Positions 23,072 through 36,954 of a stretch of 64,000 nucleotides of DNA are shown here, piece after piece; within the stretch, counting starts at the first letter, position 1, and each line of letters starts with the position of its first letter. The translations under genes were made by a program, and so were the position numbers. Under the pieces are notes generated by a model. The model did no database searches, had not been told where the DNA came from, and worked only from the letters and a program-made list of their open reading frames with translations. This DNA comes from Aphelocoma coerulescens (lineage: Eukaryota > Chordata > Aves > Passeriformes > Corvidae): assembly GCF_041296385.1 (NCBI RefSeq), contig NC_091013.1, positions 68,913,563 to 68,977,562 of the forward strand, in the 5' to 3' direction.

Positions 23072-26000
23072 TTCCTGCCTCCTTAGGTTTTCTCTTTTAT
23101 AGTCTCTCCTCAAATTTTAAACAGAAAACTCAGGAATAGTTACACTTCATCATCCAATTTCATGTGCACCTATCAAAATGCAATTCTTTTTTGCTATTCC
23201 TTTTTGACTGTGTTTCAGATCAGAGGGCACCTAACAGACAAGCTTTTCCTGTGCTGCACTTCTGAGGCTTGGAAGCTCAAAGCTCTGCTAAAGTGTAAAC
23301 CAGAGCAGTAAGAGAAGATGCCTGACCCAGCCATTTGGAGGGATGGGTTTATTTGTGAAAGGCAGATCAACAAGGTCAGGTTAGATTTTTGCCTTGTCCT
23401 CTTCAGCCAAGGTTCATGCCGACAACAAACAAGACTATTACCCAGGACCAACCAACACAGAGAGGGTAATGCAACACTTAGACAAATATAGGTTTTGTCA
23501 TGAACACATTGTCCTATATTTTGTCAGTCTGATTAATTCTAATATTATTTTTTTCCCTTTCCTCATTTTCAGTTTTTGCTAGCTTGAAAAACCTTACTCT
23601 TCTTTTAAAAAACCACCCAAAGCATATGGAGGTCCAGCTCTGTGGTGGGAGAGACAGGAAGCATGTGAAGAACAGAACCTGACTTGGTGTCTCTGATGAG
23701 CCTTCTTCATGGAATTTTGCAATGTCCTTTCTTCTGTGGTAGGCTATGTGAGAGCTTTTTCAATGAAAGATCCTATAGAAAGATTTTATTTCCTAATGGT
23801 TTGTATTACCTAATGAAATGGGGCAAGACTAAACACATCACTGTTGCGAAGGCTCAAGGGATGACTGAGAAAGATGGTTTAGCAGTTTCAGGATGGTGGG
23901 ATAATAGCTGCATGCTGGGCATGATTCACTTATCATATAATTTCATGCATGTGCAGTTCCATGGGCACCAGTGATTCACATTAGTGGCAGAAGAAGGCCC
24001 TATAAGGAGAAGTGTGCCACAAACTGATTGATTTATTCCCATTGCTCAGTCTGGAAGATAGCTTTCTTGAGCCAGGCTTCTAATATTGAAATCCATGAAA
24101 GTATTCTGTTTGGCAGCTATTTCTGATTGCTAACAGAAGAGCTATGGAAAATGAATTTTTGATTTGGTTTATTTATAATCTCTGTTCCAAGATGTCCTTC
24201 ATAATTAAAGGAGATCAGTTGGTGACAGTTTTTCACCCTCCACCATTACAACAAATTAATCACTGCTTAAAATCTGATTTTTCATGAAATGAAATGAAAA
24301 ATTCCACCACCAGTTTTTTAATATATGACCCATTGTTGCTTTCTTATAATTTACACATAGATATGTGCATGCATTTTTTGTAGATTGCTGGGTTTTTTGG
24401 TCTGTAGTCCTGATTGTCAGAAAAAGGTAAACTCATCCCTGGTTACTTGACATTTGGAAGCACAAAAACACCAAAGAGGGCTATTTAGTCAACCCTTTAA
24501 GTTTTGAACAAGCTGTAGTGTAATGGATGCAAAGTCCTCAGCAAGTAACATCACAGATTAAGGAAGGACTTGATTTACTATTTCTGTTGCTCTTAAATGG
24601 AAGTAATTGTTTTTAATATGTATAAAATAGTTAACAATAATAAATGAGTTGTTACTATGCAGCAGTAGTAAATTCCCAGAAAATAAGTTGAATATAGGAG
24701 TTTGATTGTTACCTTTTTTTCACCTAGTAAATAGAAAAGTACCAGAATTAGATTTAAAAATTCATCAGTTTTCAATGTGAGGCATATAGTCGAGACTTTC
24801 TCCCAGGGTGATTTATTTCCAGTAAGGCCCAGGTCATTAATGACCAAAGACTTCAGTTTTACTCCTTTCTAGTTATTTGCTGGTCTCTCTGACAGAAGGA
24901 TGGTTGTTTCAAACCATCACCCTTGCCAAGATGAATGGATTAACACAGCTCTTTTCATGTCAAATCACTTCACAAAGGGAACAGTACTGAATGTGTATTA
25001 TAGCTCTAAACTGTACCAGTGTACTTTCAGTAGTCTTTATCAACAACCCCATGGAGACATGGACCCTATGATCTTGTTTTATTGCTTTGACATATTCTTT
25101 GTACAAGTACCAGAGACACAAAAAATTCAAAGTTATCACTTGAATTAAAACAAAGGCATCATACTTTTCCCCAAAATAAATTCTTAACAAACTACTGTTC
25201 GTGTTTTCTATCATGCAATTTGTGACATTATACCTCCTGGCTTCCTATTCATTGAAGTGCACTAAATTATAAGCTGATACAGGATAATAGTTTTTTTGTT
25301 TACTTTAATAATGTTCTCACTAATTCTTTATGTTGATATATCTCTGAAATGACACCTTTGTGCTTGCTGAAGGGACAGAGGTCTAAAACCAGGATAAGCA
25401 ATATATAGTCCAGGTACAAAAAATTAGCTGTGCTAGTGAAACCCACATTTCGAATCAATTCTATCACTGCTTTATGGAAGAGTTGTATTTTCCACTATTT
25501 CTTACCCTTCTGTGGGCTGCAGAGATACAGGTGGACATACAGTGACTGCAGCAGAGAAAGCCTGCACATTGCCAGGGGTCTCAAGAAGCATTAAAACTGC
25601 TTCCTTTCTCTGAATTTTTTCTTCCACACTGTATCTCGTGGTAGGATTATAAGGCCAGAATTTATCCCTTAAATCTTACCAGTGTTTATGATTTTCTGAG
25701 TGTATCACTATTCTGAATTTGAGAAATAATTATAACACTTAAAACTCCCATCTTCATCTAAGACAGTCACCAACCTGGAGTTCACATGTGTTTGCCTCCA
25801 TAGGATGCCAACAGTCATGTGTGAATATGCCTCACCTCTTCATTTAACCCTCCTAGCTGTGCTATTCTATATGTTAAAAATATTCCTTCATTCATTTAAT
25901 CTTATTCTGGAGGATACTGAAGCATTTCTAAGAGGGCACTTAATTTCATTAGCTTTTCTGAAAACAAAAGCACAGCATGAACACCTAAGTAGAGAAATTA

Positions 26001-27277
26001 AATTACTAGATGCAAGTCAGAGGAGGCAGATGCCCTGATACCTGTTAAGATTGCAGACTATTTCTAAACTCATCACTGTAGTAACTAAAATTATAGCCAC
26101 AGTCTTGGAGATCAAAACTGGGTGCAAGAAGGAGCAAGATGGGATGACTTAGTGCTGTGGTGCTCTGTGTGTGTCAGGATGACAAGGTGATGTCCAAAAT
26201 TGAAAGAGTTACCAAAGCAGACTCATATGATCCTTTTCTATTAATCAGATAGTTTCACTTTAATATTGAACATTGTTCCTCTCTGAGCTACATTTTGTCT
26301 CCTTTTAGTTACAGTAGTCTCTGAAAGCTATACAGTGAATAGTAACTAATAGCATTTTTAATCTCAGGTGTCACTCTGTGGGCAGAAAGGGACATGGGAT
26401 GCAAGAAAGTAATAAACCTAATATTGGCTGTAGCTTTTTTCAGTATTTCCAAGTTTGGAGACAATGAAAAGCCTGGTTGTAGGGTCACTCAGTGTTATTT
26501 TACTTAAAAGTTAAGCAGAATGGTAGCTGATAGGTAAAATTGCAGGTTGTATGGCAGTCAATCAGCCATGTATTTAAAGGGAGTTGAAAGGATAAATCCC
26601 CGCCCATTCAAAGCAAATCAAAGAAAAGATGCTCAATTCTACTCAAACAGTCCAGGTTCCGTATTTCAGTGAAAAATTTCATGCAAAAGCATACTGGATT
26701 TTTGGCCTTCTTCAGGGTTTTTGGGCCAGAGTTATTGCCACTTTTGATCCTCAAAAATGCCAATAATGGAAGAGTCATCAGCAATGACAATGGGAGCAGC
26801 AGTGGTTAAACATGAACTGGTGACAGAATTTCATCTCTTATAATATGAAGTCTAATTAGGATTAATATATTCTTCAAGATAAATTGCAGTGTTTTGCATA
26901 CATAAGTACAGGAAAATATAATTTAATAGCTTGGTAGATCAAAGTGTTCCGTGTAAGACCCGGATGTCTGCTACACACAGAAGCAGCAGCACTGGTTGGG
27001 ATTTGCGGCCCCTCTTCTGAGTCAACACCATGGTGGCATGCAGGAGTGGGGATTGGGAGGATGGCAGTGGAATCTAAGGATGTGGAAGTGAACCCTAGAT
27101 GCCTTATGAATGTTCATTTTTTAAGGAGCAGAAATGTCTGAGCCCAGATGCCTGACACAAATTAATTCTACCTTTGAGAGAAACAAGTGAGCAAAAAAGG
27201 CTGCAGTTGAGGTTGGCTTTAGAAAGACTTTGTTCAGAATGTACAATAAAAATAAAAGAGATGCCGTGATAGTCTTA

Positions 27278-27785
27278 GAACCATAGAGTCACAGAATGGT
27301 TTAGATTGGAAGAGGCCTTAAAAATCACCCAGTTCCAACCCTCCTGCCATGGGCAGGGACACCTTCCACTAGACCAGGCTGCTCAAAGCCCTATACAACC
27401 TGGCCTGGAACTCTTCCAGGGATGGGGCATCCACAACTTCTCTGAGCAACCTGTGCCAGTGCCTCACAACTGTCAATGTAGAGAATTTCTTCCTAATTTT
27501 CTAATCTAAACCCAACCTCTTCCAGTTTAAAGCCATTCCACCTTGTCCTATCACTACACATCCTAGTAAAAAGTCCCTCTCCAACTTTCTTGAAAGCCCC
27601 CTTCAGGTACTGGCAGGTGCTATAAGGTGCTATAAGGTTCCAGGTTCTTCCTGGAGCCTTCTCTTCTCCAGGCTGAAAAGCCCCAACTCTCTCAGCCTGT
27701 CTTCATAGAAGAGGTGCTCCAGCACCTCCAGCACTCTGATCATCCTTGTGGCCTTCATTGAAGCCACTCCTTTGTGGATCCTCGT
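27278..27785 (-). repeat. CR1 LINE fragment with intact 3' end
   Basis: Begins with the CR1 3' terminus read in reverse (CCATAGAGTCACAGAATGGT) and continues through the standard tail order: CCTCCTGCCATGGGCAGGGA, CCACTAGACCAGGCTGCTCA, GGGATGGGGCATCCACAACT, TTTAAAGCCATTCCACCTTG, AGCCCCAACTCTCTCAGCCT, then fades after about 27750. It is a 5'-truncated copy, the usual fate of CR1. A 10-bp unit, GGTGCTATAA, is duplicated near 27617-27640. Confidence 0.95.
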
Positions 27786-27798
27786 CTTCATATTATCC

Positions 27799-27890
27799 CT
27801 ATTCTATAAGCCATATTCTAGCTGAAATAAAACAATAGTTTTATCTCTTTGCTGCAAGGAGTTTAAAGTATACCATCTAATTAATATAAT
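27799..27890 (+). repeat. Left arm of a long inverted repeat
   Basis: This 92-base segment, starting CTATTCTATAAGCC and ending TTAATATAAT, is matched in reverse complement by 28715-28804. I count four substitutions and one 2-base gap. The arm begins just after the CR1 fragment ends. Confidence 0.9.
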
Positions 27891-28714
27891 CTATGCTTAC
27901 AAAGTATTTTGAAAACAGAATATGAAGGTACTAAGGGCTGTTAGTGTCATGGATGTCTTAATTGTTTCATAAAAGACATGTAGCAGACAGTTTTAAAGCA
28001 ATATCATGAAAGCCTAGGAGCACTTATTATTTTGATGGTATGAAATAAATAATGGATATCCATTCCTGGGAGCTTTTGCTTCTTTGGGTAGTGCTATTTG
28101 TTCCTTAATTTATTACTTCTTTATTGCAAGACATATGTGGCTCTCTGTAGACCTGAGTGAGATAGATTAGAGCAGGGGGAAGGGAGAGAGGGAAGAGCTG
28201 GAAAAAGAGGCTGAAGAGCAACACCACCACTATGAATATTTGAGTAGTCAAAGATGAAGGTGTCAACTCTTTACATTCATTTTTAGGGTTTTCCCTGTGC
28301 AGTTTGGTCCATGTACTGGGGAAGGAAACACAAAAGCATTGATGCAGCAGGATACTCCATCGGTGGAGTTGTTTCAGGAGGAGAGAAAGAGTGGGCGAGG
28401 TGCCAGGTGTGGGCAGGTGGAGTTTTCCATAAATCCTTTCTGGATGCATTGGTGGAAAGAGGTGGGGCTGACATGATTTAGGAGTCTGAGGTTCTTATTT
28501 AGAGTACAGTCAAACCCGAGTGGAAACCATAATTTTTTTCTGTAGAGTTCTTCAGGCTTTTATTTTGACAAAGGAACCAGGCCTTCCCCATTAGATCATC
28601 TGTACAGGTATATTTGGCAACCTGGAAAAAATACATGCTGGCCATGAGGAGGGGAGTAGCTTTCACCCCCGGAGCAGAGGGTTATATATATATATGTAAG
28701 AGAGAGAGCATTAA
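27891..28714. other. Spacer between the inverted-repeat arms, no gene seen
   Basis: Contains a 114-codon minus-strand frame (28105-28449) with a hydrophobic stretch, but no recognisable family, splice context or conserved motif. A (TA)n run sits at 28683-28695, next to the right arm. Confidence 0.4.
28683..28695. repeat. (TA)n microsatellite
   Basis: Alternating T/A run followed by a short AGAGAGAGAG stretch. Confidence 0.85.
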
Positions 28715-28804
28715 ATTATATTAATTAGATGGTATACATTAAACTCCTTGCAACAAACATAAAACTATTGTTTTCTTTCAGCTAGAATATGGCTTATAGA
28801 ATAG
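28715..28804 (-). repeat. Right arm of a long inverted repeat
   Basis: Reverse complement of the segment at 27799-27890. The spacer between arms is about 824 bases and holds no recognised gene. I see no target-site duplication outside the arms, so it is not a clear DNA transposon. Confidence 0.9.
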
Positions 28805-31800
28805 CACTGCCAGAGGGTTGCCATTCTGGGTAAATTGTTCTTGGAGTGGTGTCAAGACACAAGGAAATGCCCACAGGAACCTGAGGGCATCTCTCAGGCT
28901 ATTAACACTGTGCTTCACATTTGGGGGGTCAGTCAGAATTGCTGGCAACCTCAGGTTGCAGGCAGCTAAAAGTCAAGCTAAAATATATTGAGGAGAAACA
29001 TGAAAATGTTTCTTCCAATTGTTTGGGACCTGGTGTGGGTGAACTGAAATTTAAATCCTTCTAGAGAGTGATCCTTCTCTTCCAAAGTGAACCTTAGCCT
29101 TTCTACCCAGTGGTGTCCTTTTTTTCTGCTGTGAAAACCAAACTATTTTCATTTGAAGGTATGTGGAGACCGTTAGAGTAACCCAGTTGAATCAGATATT
29201 AATGCTTATAATTTTGAAATTTTCCTGCTTTTAAATGTGGTTAATTATTACTTATCTGATAGAAGGAAATCTGTTGTTAAATAATCCTCAGGCACAAGTT
29301 TACAATGCTTTAAATTCAAAGAGAAACTATTTCTTCTGTCATTTCCCAGGGCTTGCAACCTGTGTTCCACTAATTAACACACTGAGGTAAACATTAGCTC
29401 CTATTCTTGCTGCTATGTAGCACACTGACTGATCCTCACTTCAGCTTTTTCCCTTTCAGCATTCAGCCCTGGGAATAAGGCTGAGATTTTTACATGGTAC
29501 CATGCTGTACCACTGGGGTGGGAGACCCTCTGTTTTCCCTGTTTCCAGCTTCACTTGAACAACTGTGGCAAAAGCAATAATTCTGTGCATGGGCCATTTT
29601 TCCCCCCTCTGTTTTGTGGGGATTTATTTGTTTTCTCTTAGGCTAAAAACCAGTCTGTTAGTAGTAGCATTCTAGGATGGTTTGTGCCATTCTTTGGACG
29701 TAGTTAAGAAAAACTTCAAGTCAGATTCAAAAAGAGTCTGAAAAATCTGATAAACACAGATCTGACACAGGAATTAGCAGAGGGGGGAGGCTTGTCTGTG
29801 TCCATCCTGTAAGGATGCAGATGCCAGCTACCCAGTATCAACTGTTTCCCGTCTTCATGGTCTCATCACCTTTGAGTGGGCACCACATATTCCACATCTC
29901 TTGCAGGTAACATTGTCTACCCCCATCAGCACCTTCCAGAAATAAAACCAAGGCAGCAGCAGATTTTGTGTCAAAGGTATGTGGTAACTATTAGCCCTGC
30001 AAAGGTGTCAGAAATGTGACAAATATTAACCAGGCCATCAAAAGAACTTAATGCTGTTTCATCTTTCTTCTGCTGGTTTACAGTGTGGCTTGTGTTTGGA
30101 CCATGAGTGTGCTTCCTCTTTACAAAAAAAAAAAAAAAATCTGTGTTAGTATAATAACGTGATTTATGAATGCTTGTATTTCTGGGTTCCAGTGTACAAA
30201 CATCACAGGTACATTCATGTTTGCACATGTGTAGTGCTTAAAGAGCATTATATAGAGAATTATTAATATCATATGCATATGTTAATATGCCCTTCCAGCC
30301 TGTACTAACATATTGTAGTGATTTTAATTTTTTTTCATCCAGAAATTAATTATTTGCAGTCAGAAAAAGAGGTTGCATACTGAGACTTTTTTGCATGGCT
30401 ACATTTGTATTTACATGCACACACAAAGCAAGTGAAGATTTGTGAAGTGCTGAAGTATTCTTAATATTGAATTATGTGAAACAGATTCATTTTTACCTTT
30501 ATTCATTTGTAAAAGTCTCTATTCTTTAATATTTTCTGCTGACTTTCAGGGTTTTTTAGTTGCTTTTTAAGCTAAAGATAGAACCTCTGCTCATGTTTTC
30601 ATATGGAAAAGTGACATTACGTTTGCTGAAATCCAGAAAAATTTCGTAATATATCTTGTACATCTTCTTAATGGTGACAGAGGAAATTGTGCCAAAAACT
30701 TCAACTAGTGTAAGATTTTCTCCAGACCTTCAGCAAATTTTGTTCTCTGAATTCCCTGCAGCCCCAGTGCAGAGCAGCAGACAAGAGTTCCACTTGCTTG
30801 TTTGTACATGCTCTGAAAAATCTTCCAATCTGAAGCTCTCTTCTAAGCAGAACCTTTCTATAATGTTCTCTTGAATATAAAAAATTCAGATTATTTTATC
30901 TTCGGACACTTTTTGTTCCCTCTTCTAATCCTTATCAACAGCATGGCTTGGATTCTTTAGTTTTACAGATCATTGTAACTGATGATAAAAAGATTAGACT
31001 CAACATGGGTACGTGCAAGATCTCAGTATGTATTTGTTACAATGGTGTAGCTTACATGAAACATGACAACAGCATATTAGTTATTTGCCACTCTGGGGTC
31101 TAAAGTGTCAGAAATTTTGTGCCCCAGCAGGACAGATACTGGATCAGTGGCTGCCTCTGTCCTAAAGCTTTAGCTCAGGTTTGAACGAGAAAACTAAACA
31201 GTCACCTTCACCTCCATGGCTTCTTGCCCTGTGGATTCTCCAATGTTTGATAATGTGACTGGGTTCACTGAGCAGGCTTTCCCTCCATCCATTAACTGAT
31301 TCAAATCTGTTCCCTCCCCAACACTGACAATTTTCATTTAATTAGTGGGATTTAGTAACTTTGAGATTTTTTCACTGAAATTGGCCAACACTGAAAAGAT
31401 ATAAAGAGGCAGGAAATTATACACAGATGAGACAGACGAGATTGTGTCAGCTCTACATCCATAGGAAATCAGGCATGTAATCTGTAAAATTTGCCTTCTT
31501 GTAATATAAGAAACATTGCTGCTATAACTCCCAATGTAAGTATTAAAGAACCATTTTTTTGGCTAGAACAGGACTATATCCCTGTCAAATAATGGAGCAG
31601 ACTTCTAGTAGGATTATAACTACATACAGGTAAGAATTGTCTGATGCAAGGAACTTCCAGTTCAGCAACAAAAAAAGTTTGATAACTCAGAAAACTGATG
31701 TCGCTGTCATTTAATGGTTTTCAGTAGCAGCAAGATAGTCCCTATATTACCAACAGGAGAGATAATTTAGACATTGTTATGAATTAATTCACTTCATAAA

Positions 31801-33192
31801 CTGTCAGTTTTGTTTATTTGTTTTCATCAGATATTTCTTTGCAGTCTCACAAATCTCACACACCTTTTTGTCATCTTTATTTGTTCCTAACACCTCAGAT
31901 TTTAGCAAACTTTCAAAGCCCTTGTACGAACTCTATCTCCCAAGGCTTCACAGGAAGCTGCATCTTGTGTCTGCTGGACCTCTACATGCAAAGAACTGAG
32001 ATCACAAAATTAAACTATTAGTTTCTTTGAGTACTGTAATGCTTAGCATAAAAGACAGGAATCAATGAAGTATAGCTGTGGTTTTGTACCATAGTTTATG
32101 TAGAATCTTACCTGGGATTAAATTGCAAAAATACAAGTAAATACATACTAGAAGTGTAATGTCATTATTTAAGGACTAAATACAACTTCTCATTGTTTTT
32201 ATTCACTAGAGAGAAAAAAATCTGCCATTCTCCTGCTCCTTGTGTTGGTGTTACCACAATAAACTGTGCATATCATAATTTGAATTTACTGTTCTTTTTA
32301 AATTTACTCTAGCACCTAAGGACTTCAAACTGAAACCCTCAGTTGTATATCTGGATAACACAATCTTGCCCTAACTCCGTGGTGCAGAAATGCAGACTTT
32401 CACTAGTCCAAGTGGTGCTGCAGCTTCAGTGTTTTGGTGTGGAGAGTACTATGTTGTGTGAAGAACATTGCAGTTAATTTTTGAGCAAATATTACAGACA
32501 TATTTCTAAATCAACATCACATAGAATTTTGAGGGTTTTTTTCTCCTTTGTGCATTTCTTATTTCACCATCATTGTAATCAAATAATACTACAAGTTTTA
32601 AGGCTAGGAGGTTCATGTATTATGTCAAAAGCTTACTTATTTATATACCATGTCAACTTCATTCTCACCATGGGGTTCTCTTTGGATAATGGGTGCACTT
32701 CAGGGACTGGAAAAGGCATAATTATAGTTCATCCCACACTGTCTCATATATAGAGAGTGAAAATGAAATCTGGAGTAAGGATATTATAACAAAGAAGACC
32801 CATATCTTCTAGAGTATTAGCTAATAGCAGTATTATTCTTCCCTTTAGTAAAGCACTAAACCCTGCAGGGTTGAAGAATAAATTCTAGATAATTAGAGTC
32901 CCCTGTTAATTATGTGTTATTTTTTGTTAATCCCAGAGTTTTCTTTTTCTCTCTAACACCAAGCAGATTTTTGTATTGCACTTCCCTTTATCATCTAGAG
33001 CTAATTTAGTCAATTTTATGGATGCATATCCCGGTATCTACTTCTGCTTAGTGAAACTTGCATCCACCTTTCCATTATCAAAAATCCTGTTCCCAAATAA
33101 CTAATTGCAGGAAGTGCTGTATGAAGAGGATGTCCTGATCAGGTATTTGCTGATGGTTCCATTTGGCATCAAACAGCCCACGGCTTCGGTCG
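28805..33192. other. Intergenic, no gene seen
   Basis: AT-rich sequence with an A16 run at 30124-30139. Open frames stay under 100 codons and none is recognisable. Confidence 0.5.
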
Positions 33193-33390
33193 CAGAATCA
33201 CAGAATGGCGTGAGTTGGAAGAGACTGTAAAGATCATCTAGTTCCAACCCTCCTGCCATGGCCAGGGACACCTTCCACCAGACCAGGTTGCTCAAAGCCC
33301 CATCCAACCTGGCCTGGATCATTTCCAGGGATGTGGCGTCCACAACTTCTCTGAGAAATCTGTTCCAGTCTCACATTACAGAAATACTTC
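33193..33390 (-). repeat. CR1 LINE fragment, 3' end
   Basis: Starts CAGAATCACAGAATGGCGTG, the CR1 terminus in reverse, and follows the tail order (CCTCCTGCCATGGCCAGGGA, CCAGACCAGGTTGCTCAAAG, CCATCCAACCTGGCCTGGAT, TCCACAACTTCTCTGAGAAA). Homology fades at about 33390. Confidence 0.92.
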
Positions 33391-35881
33391 TCCATTTCTT
33401 TAAATGTTACTATTACTTTTGAATCCCTCATTTCTAAAAAAAAAAGAGTGAGATTTGTTTAAAATAGAAAATGGGGATTCAGCCTTTCTATTACAGAAAT
33501 TATCTTTGCAATGCAGAGCACCAGTGAAGAGCTGATCTCCTATTTCAAATTATTTTTCACAAAACATAAACACATGCCTTTTTTTTGTATTAAAATCTCC
33601 ACATATGTCTCTTCAGCATGTGATTTCCTCCCCCCAGGTGATGGAGCATTTTTGTTTCTTCACCCTCTTATCACTTTGATGGAAGTGTTATTTCTCACAG
33701 TCACTGGCTCTGATTCTCAGAAGGCTTCAGGGACTTGTGCGTTTCCAGTCCTTCACATTCATAATCAGAAATCTTTTCAACAAAAACCTGATGGTGCAGA
33801 TCGGAGTTTCTACTTGCTGTGATGACTGACAATAGAAAAAGATAAGAAACATGTTCTATTTAATGGGTTAACTGTTTTCAGTTTTCCTGTAAAATGTATT
33901 CTCTGGTTCAATTTCACTTCGACAGATCAATTCCCCTGGACACATTTTACCAATACATGAAAAATGTGAGGCAACATATTTTTGTATGGAAAAGTGAGTC
34001 TACTTCAACCAATACTTACAACACTGGCTTAGATTCCTGGGAAAAAGCAAGCCTGTCTGCAGAAGGTAAGGTTTCCTCTGTCCAGATTTTTTCCCACATG
34101 TTAGCAAGGAAGGTATCCCTTGTAGCATATTTTTTATTATCACCCAAGTTAGCTCTGTCAGTCCCAGTGGTTAACCATGTGGTGCAGATGAATCCTATAA
34201 GGCTGATAAAGTTTGTACTAAAAACTAGTGTTTTGGATTATAAGTGTTTTGAAATTCTGTGCATTTGCCTAAATTAAATACTGCTCAATTTATCCAAATA
34301 ATTGTAAGTCTGCTTTCTCGTATGAGGGATTTTCTTTAACCAGAACTAATCTTGGTTGCAAGTAATTTGATGTCCTCTTAAGCCAACTAGCAAAGCAGAC
34401 TGTATTCTGTTGTTTGATGAAGTGCAAAAAAGAGCACTACCTACCTGCTTGTAGGATTAATTAGTACATACATTCCATTATTTTCACAAGTTTTTTCCCA
34501 TCCAAATTTGAATAAAAGCCTTCTATTTGCAAGAATCTCTCTTGTCCTGTCCTGCTTTGATTAGCCTGAGAGAGTATTCACACTGCATGCTCAGTTTTAA
34601 CTACACGTGGACATAAGTAAGGTGCTCCTTGTTTCCTTGTCCTGCTTTGTGGCTTTTGCATTCATCCTACTTCATATAACCTGAAAAGATTCCTCTTCCT
34701 TTCTTCTTTCATTTTCCCAATGTTTGTGCAAAGATTTATATTGACCTGAGATACTTACTGCTCATTGCTTTTATTCATTGTTTGCCTATTCGCTTCATTT
34801 AAACTTCCATGCTACTTCCATGTCCCTGTTCTTTATTTGTGTTCTTTGGATACTGAGCATCACAAATGACATACCTGAGCCAGCCACCACCTTCTCTTCT
34901 GTTTCTGATTTCACTGGGCTTAGTGAAGTGTTTGGGAGGACCAAATGGGTTTCAAGGGCTTAGTTTTGCTAACTGTGCCCAGTTCTGACTGCTGGTGACC
35001 TGAGGCCACATTGGATAATGAAGAGCCAGCACATATCCTTCCTCTATCTTCCTGTAGCTTGGCTCTTGGTGTGTTGGGTGGCATTTTACAGATACATTAG
35101 CACAGAACTATATTAAGTCTGTGTCAATTAATTTTTAAAGCATTTTGTTCTAGCTAATATTTTTTCCTTAGCTATTCAATGTCCATGGCAGCAAGATTAT
35201 GTTAGGTATGTGATATAGGTCAGCTTGCAGCAGGAGTCCTCTTGCTACTTTTTAGGATTAAGCTGCAATCCCTGTTATGCAGTTTGGTAGATAGGAGCGA
35301 GTGACAGCTCTCAAAGGTGATAATCATATTAGCTGGTTTACCAACTCCTGTAGCTCAAAAATGAGTGGGCTTATCTCTTGAATAACTAAGTCAAATCAAT
35401 TATTATTCATTAATATTCAACATCAACATTAAATCTCCATACATTACCGAAAGGTAATTGCACTTGCAGCACTCATGTCCTCACTTTTTCCAAAAGAATT
35501 GCTCCTATTTATATGCCATTTGTTTATGGCACTTGAAACATTTAATTTCACTGCTGCAGATCTCTCCCACGCCTGCCTTGACTTGATGTTTTTAAGTCAG
35601 TGGCTGACAAGCTTTCAAAGACCATCGTACTGACTGTACCTTGCATAGGTGCAGTTCTGCTGTGCTTCATCAGCCACAGCAGAACATGTGTCTCGTACCT
35701 GATCACATGCAAACCCAGAAATTACAGTAGTCAGCTGCTAGCTGCTTTCCCCACCACAGCCTAGTATGCATACCAATGATTCTGAGAGGAGGTTCATGGT
35801 TAGGTAACTTACCCTGTGTACTGTATAGTCTGTACATGTTTTGTATGAGATGGCAGAAAAATGAAATTTGGCCCATGCTTT
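33391..35881. other. Intergenic, no gene seen
   Basis: No recognised coding, RNA or transposon sequence. The longest frame (127 codons on plus, 33894-34277) shows no recognisable family. Confidence 0.45.
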
Positions 35882-35945
35882 GAATCATTTAGGTTGGAAA
35901 AGACCTGTAAGATCAGCCAGGCCAATATTAAGACCTACCCCTACA
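35882..35945 (-). repeat. Short CR1 3'-terminal fragment
   Basis: GAATCATTTAGGTTGGAAAAGACCTGTAAGATCAGCCAGG-type sequence resembles the first ~60 bases of a CR1 3' end in reverse. The copy is short and its right limit is unclear. Confidence 0.6.
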
Positions 35946-36659
35946 GTCAGATGGATTCCACCTAGTAATATTTAAACAAATCTTGCTCTTGACATCCTTT
36001 CCATGGCCTAGGAATGGATGAAAATCTTTGTTATTTGACACACTTTAAAGAAATTTGAACAAACATTTCTCTAGTATGGTCCAAGGATGCCTGATTCTCA
36101 GTATGGTGGGATGATAGCCCTTCTGCTTGACATCTTTATAATTCTATGAAAATCCAAAGTCCTGAAATAGACATCAAAACCTGCATTTAAATGAATCTGT
36201 CATTACTTGCTTCCCAAAAGCAATGTTTCTGTGTATTATTGCCATTTTTAACAAGAGGAGACAAACATATAAGCTGAACTAATTGCCTTGTCTTTCACTG
36301 TTATCCATTAAGATACAGGATCCATTTCCTCTCCATTTAGATTCCAGTGATTTTAGTACTGTAAGTTAATAGCGACTTAATTTCTGAAATGGGATTTTGA
36401 TAGTTCTAATAGAAGAGATTGGAACATAAATAATTTTACCTTCAGGATAAAAACAAAAGGAGCTTCTTTCTGTTCATTAGATAATAGAATAACAAACCCT
36501 CTGTTGTGCTGATGTGTTAAAGCCAGAGCATGTTTAGACTAAGATGCTGAAAAACCTTAATTGGTGACAACTGGTAATATAGTTAGAAGAGTTCAGTTGT
36601 TTCTCCTGACATTCATTGAAAGGTGAGCAGAGGGGACATTATGGCCCATAACAACGATG

Positions 36660-36890
36660 TGGTGTAAATGTAAACCAAACATTAGCTAACAGAATAGGTT
36701 ATCCTGACGTGTGTTACAGGAGTCACATGAGGTGTTAACTGCTATGCTAATTAAATAACTCATGGATTGATATGTGATACGTTGCAGCCAGGAAGATTGT
36801 GCTATATATTATTTGGTTTGTGATTCAGCGATAAAAGTTATTGTGTTAACCAAGAAGCAGCTCCTTCCTTAAGATTTAAGTATAAAATCA
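36660..36890. promoter_or_regulatory. Candidate enhancer-like block
   Basis: A dense run of transcription-factor-like words: GCTAATTAAATAAC (homeodomain), GGATTGATATGTGATACG, a TGACGTGTG half site, GTTAAC twice. No repeat family is recognised. This is a guess from motif density; conservation across birds and mammals would decide it. Confidence 0.2.
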
Positions 36891-36954
36891 CAACTACTTT
36901 ATGCCTGCTTTAAATTTTTATCCATTGGGGCGTAGTCTTTTTATTTGAGTCGTA

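Larger units (their letters stand above)
15700..27277. other. Intergenic DNA upstream of SERTM1, no gene seen
   Basis: About 11.5 kb of AT-rich sequence with only short open frames (under 110 codons) and no recognisable protein, tRNA or rRNA. Apart from the small repeats listed separately I recognise nothing in it. Confidence 0.5.

Noticed and set aside
27799..28804. Standard Tc1/mariner or hAT transposon with 90-bp terminal repeats
   Set aside because: No TA or 8-bp target duplication flanks the arms, the ends are not those of a known family, and no transposase is visible.
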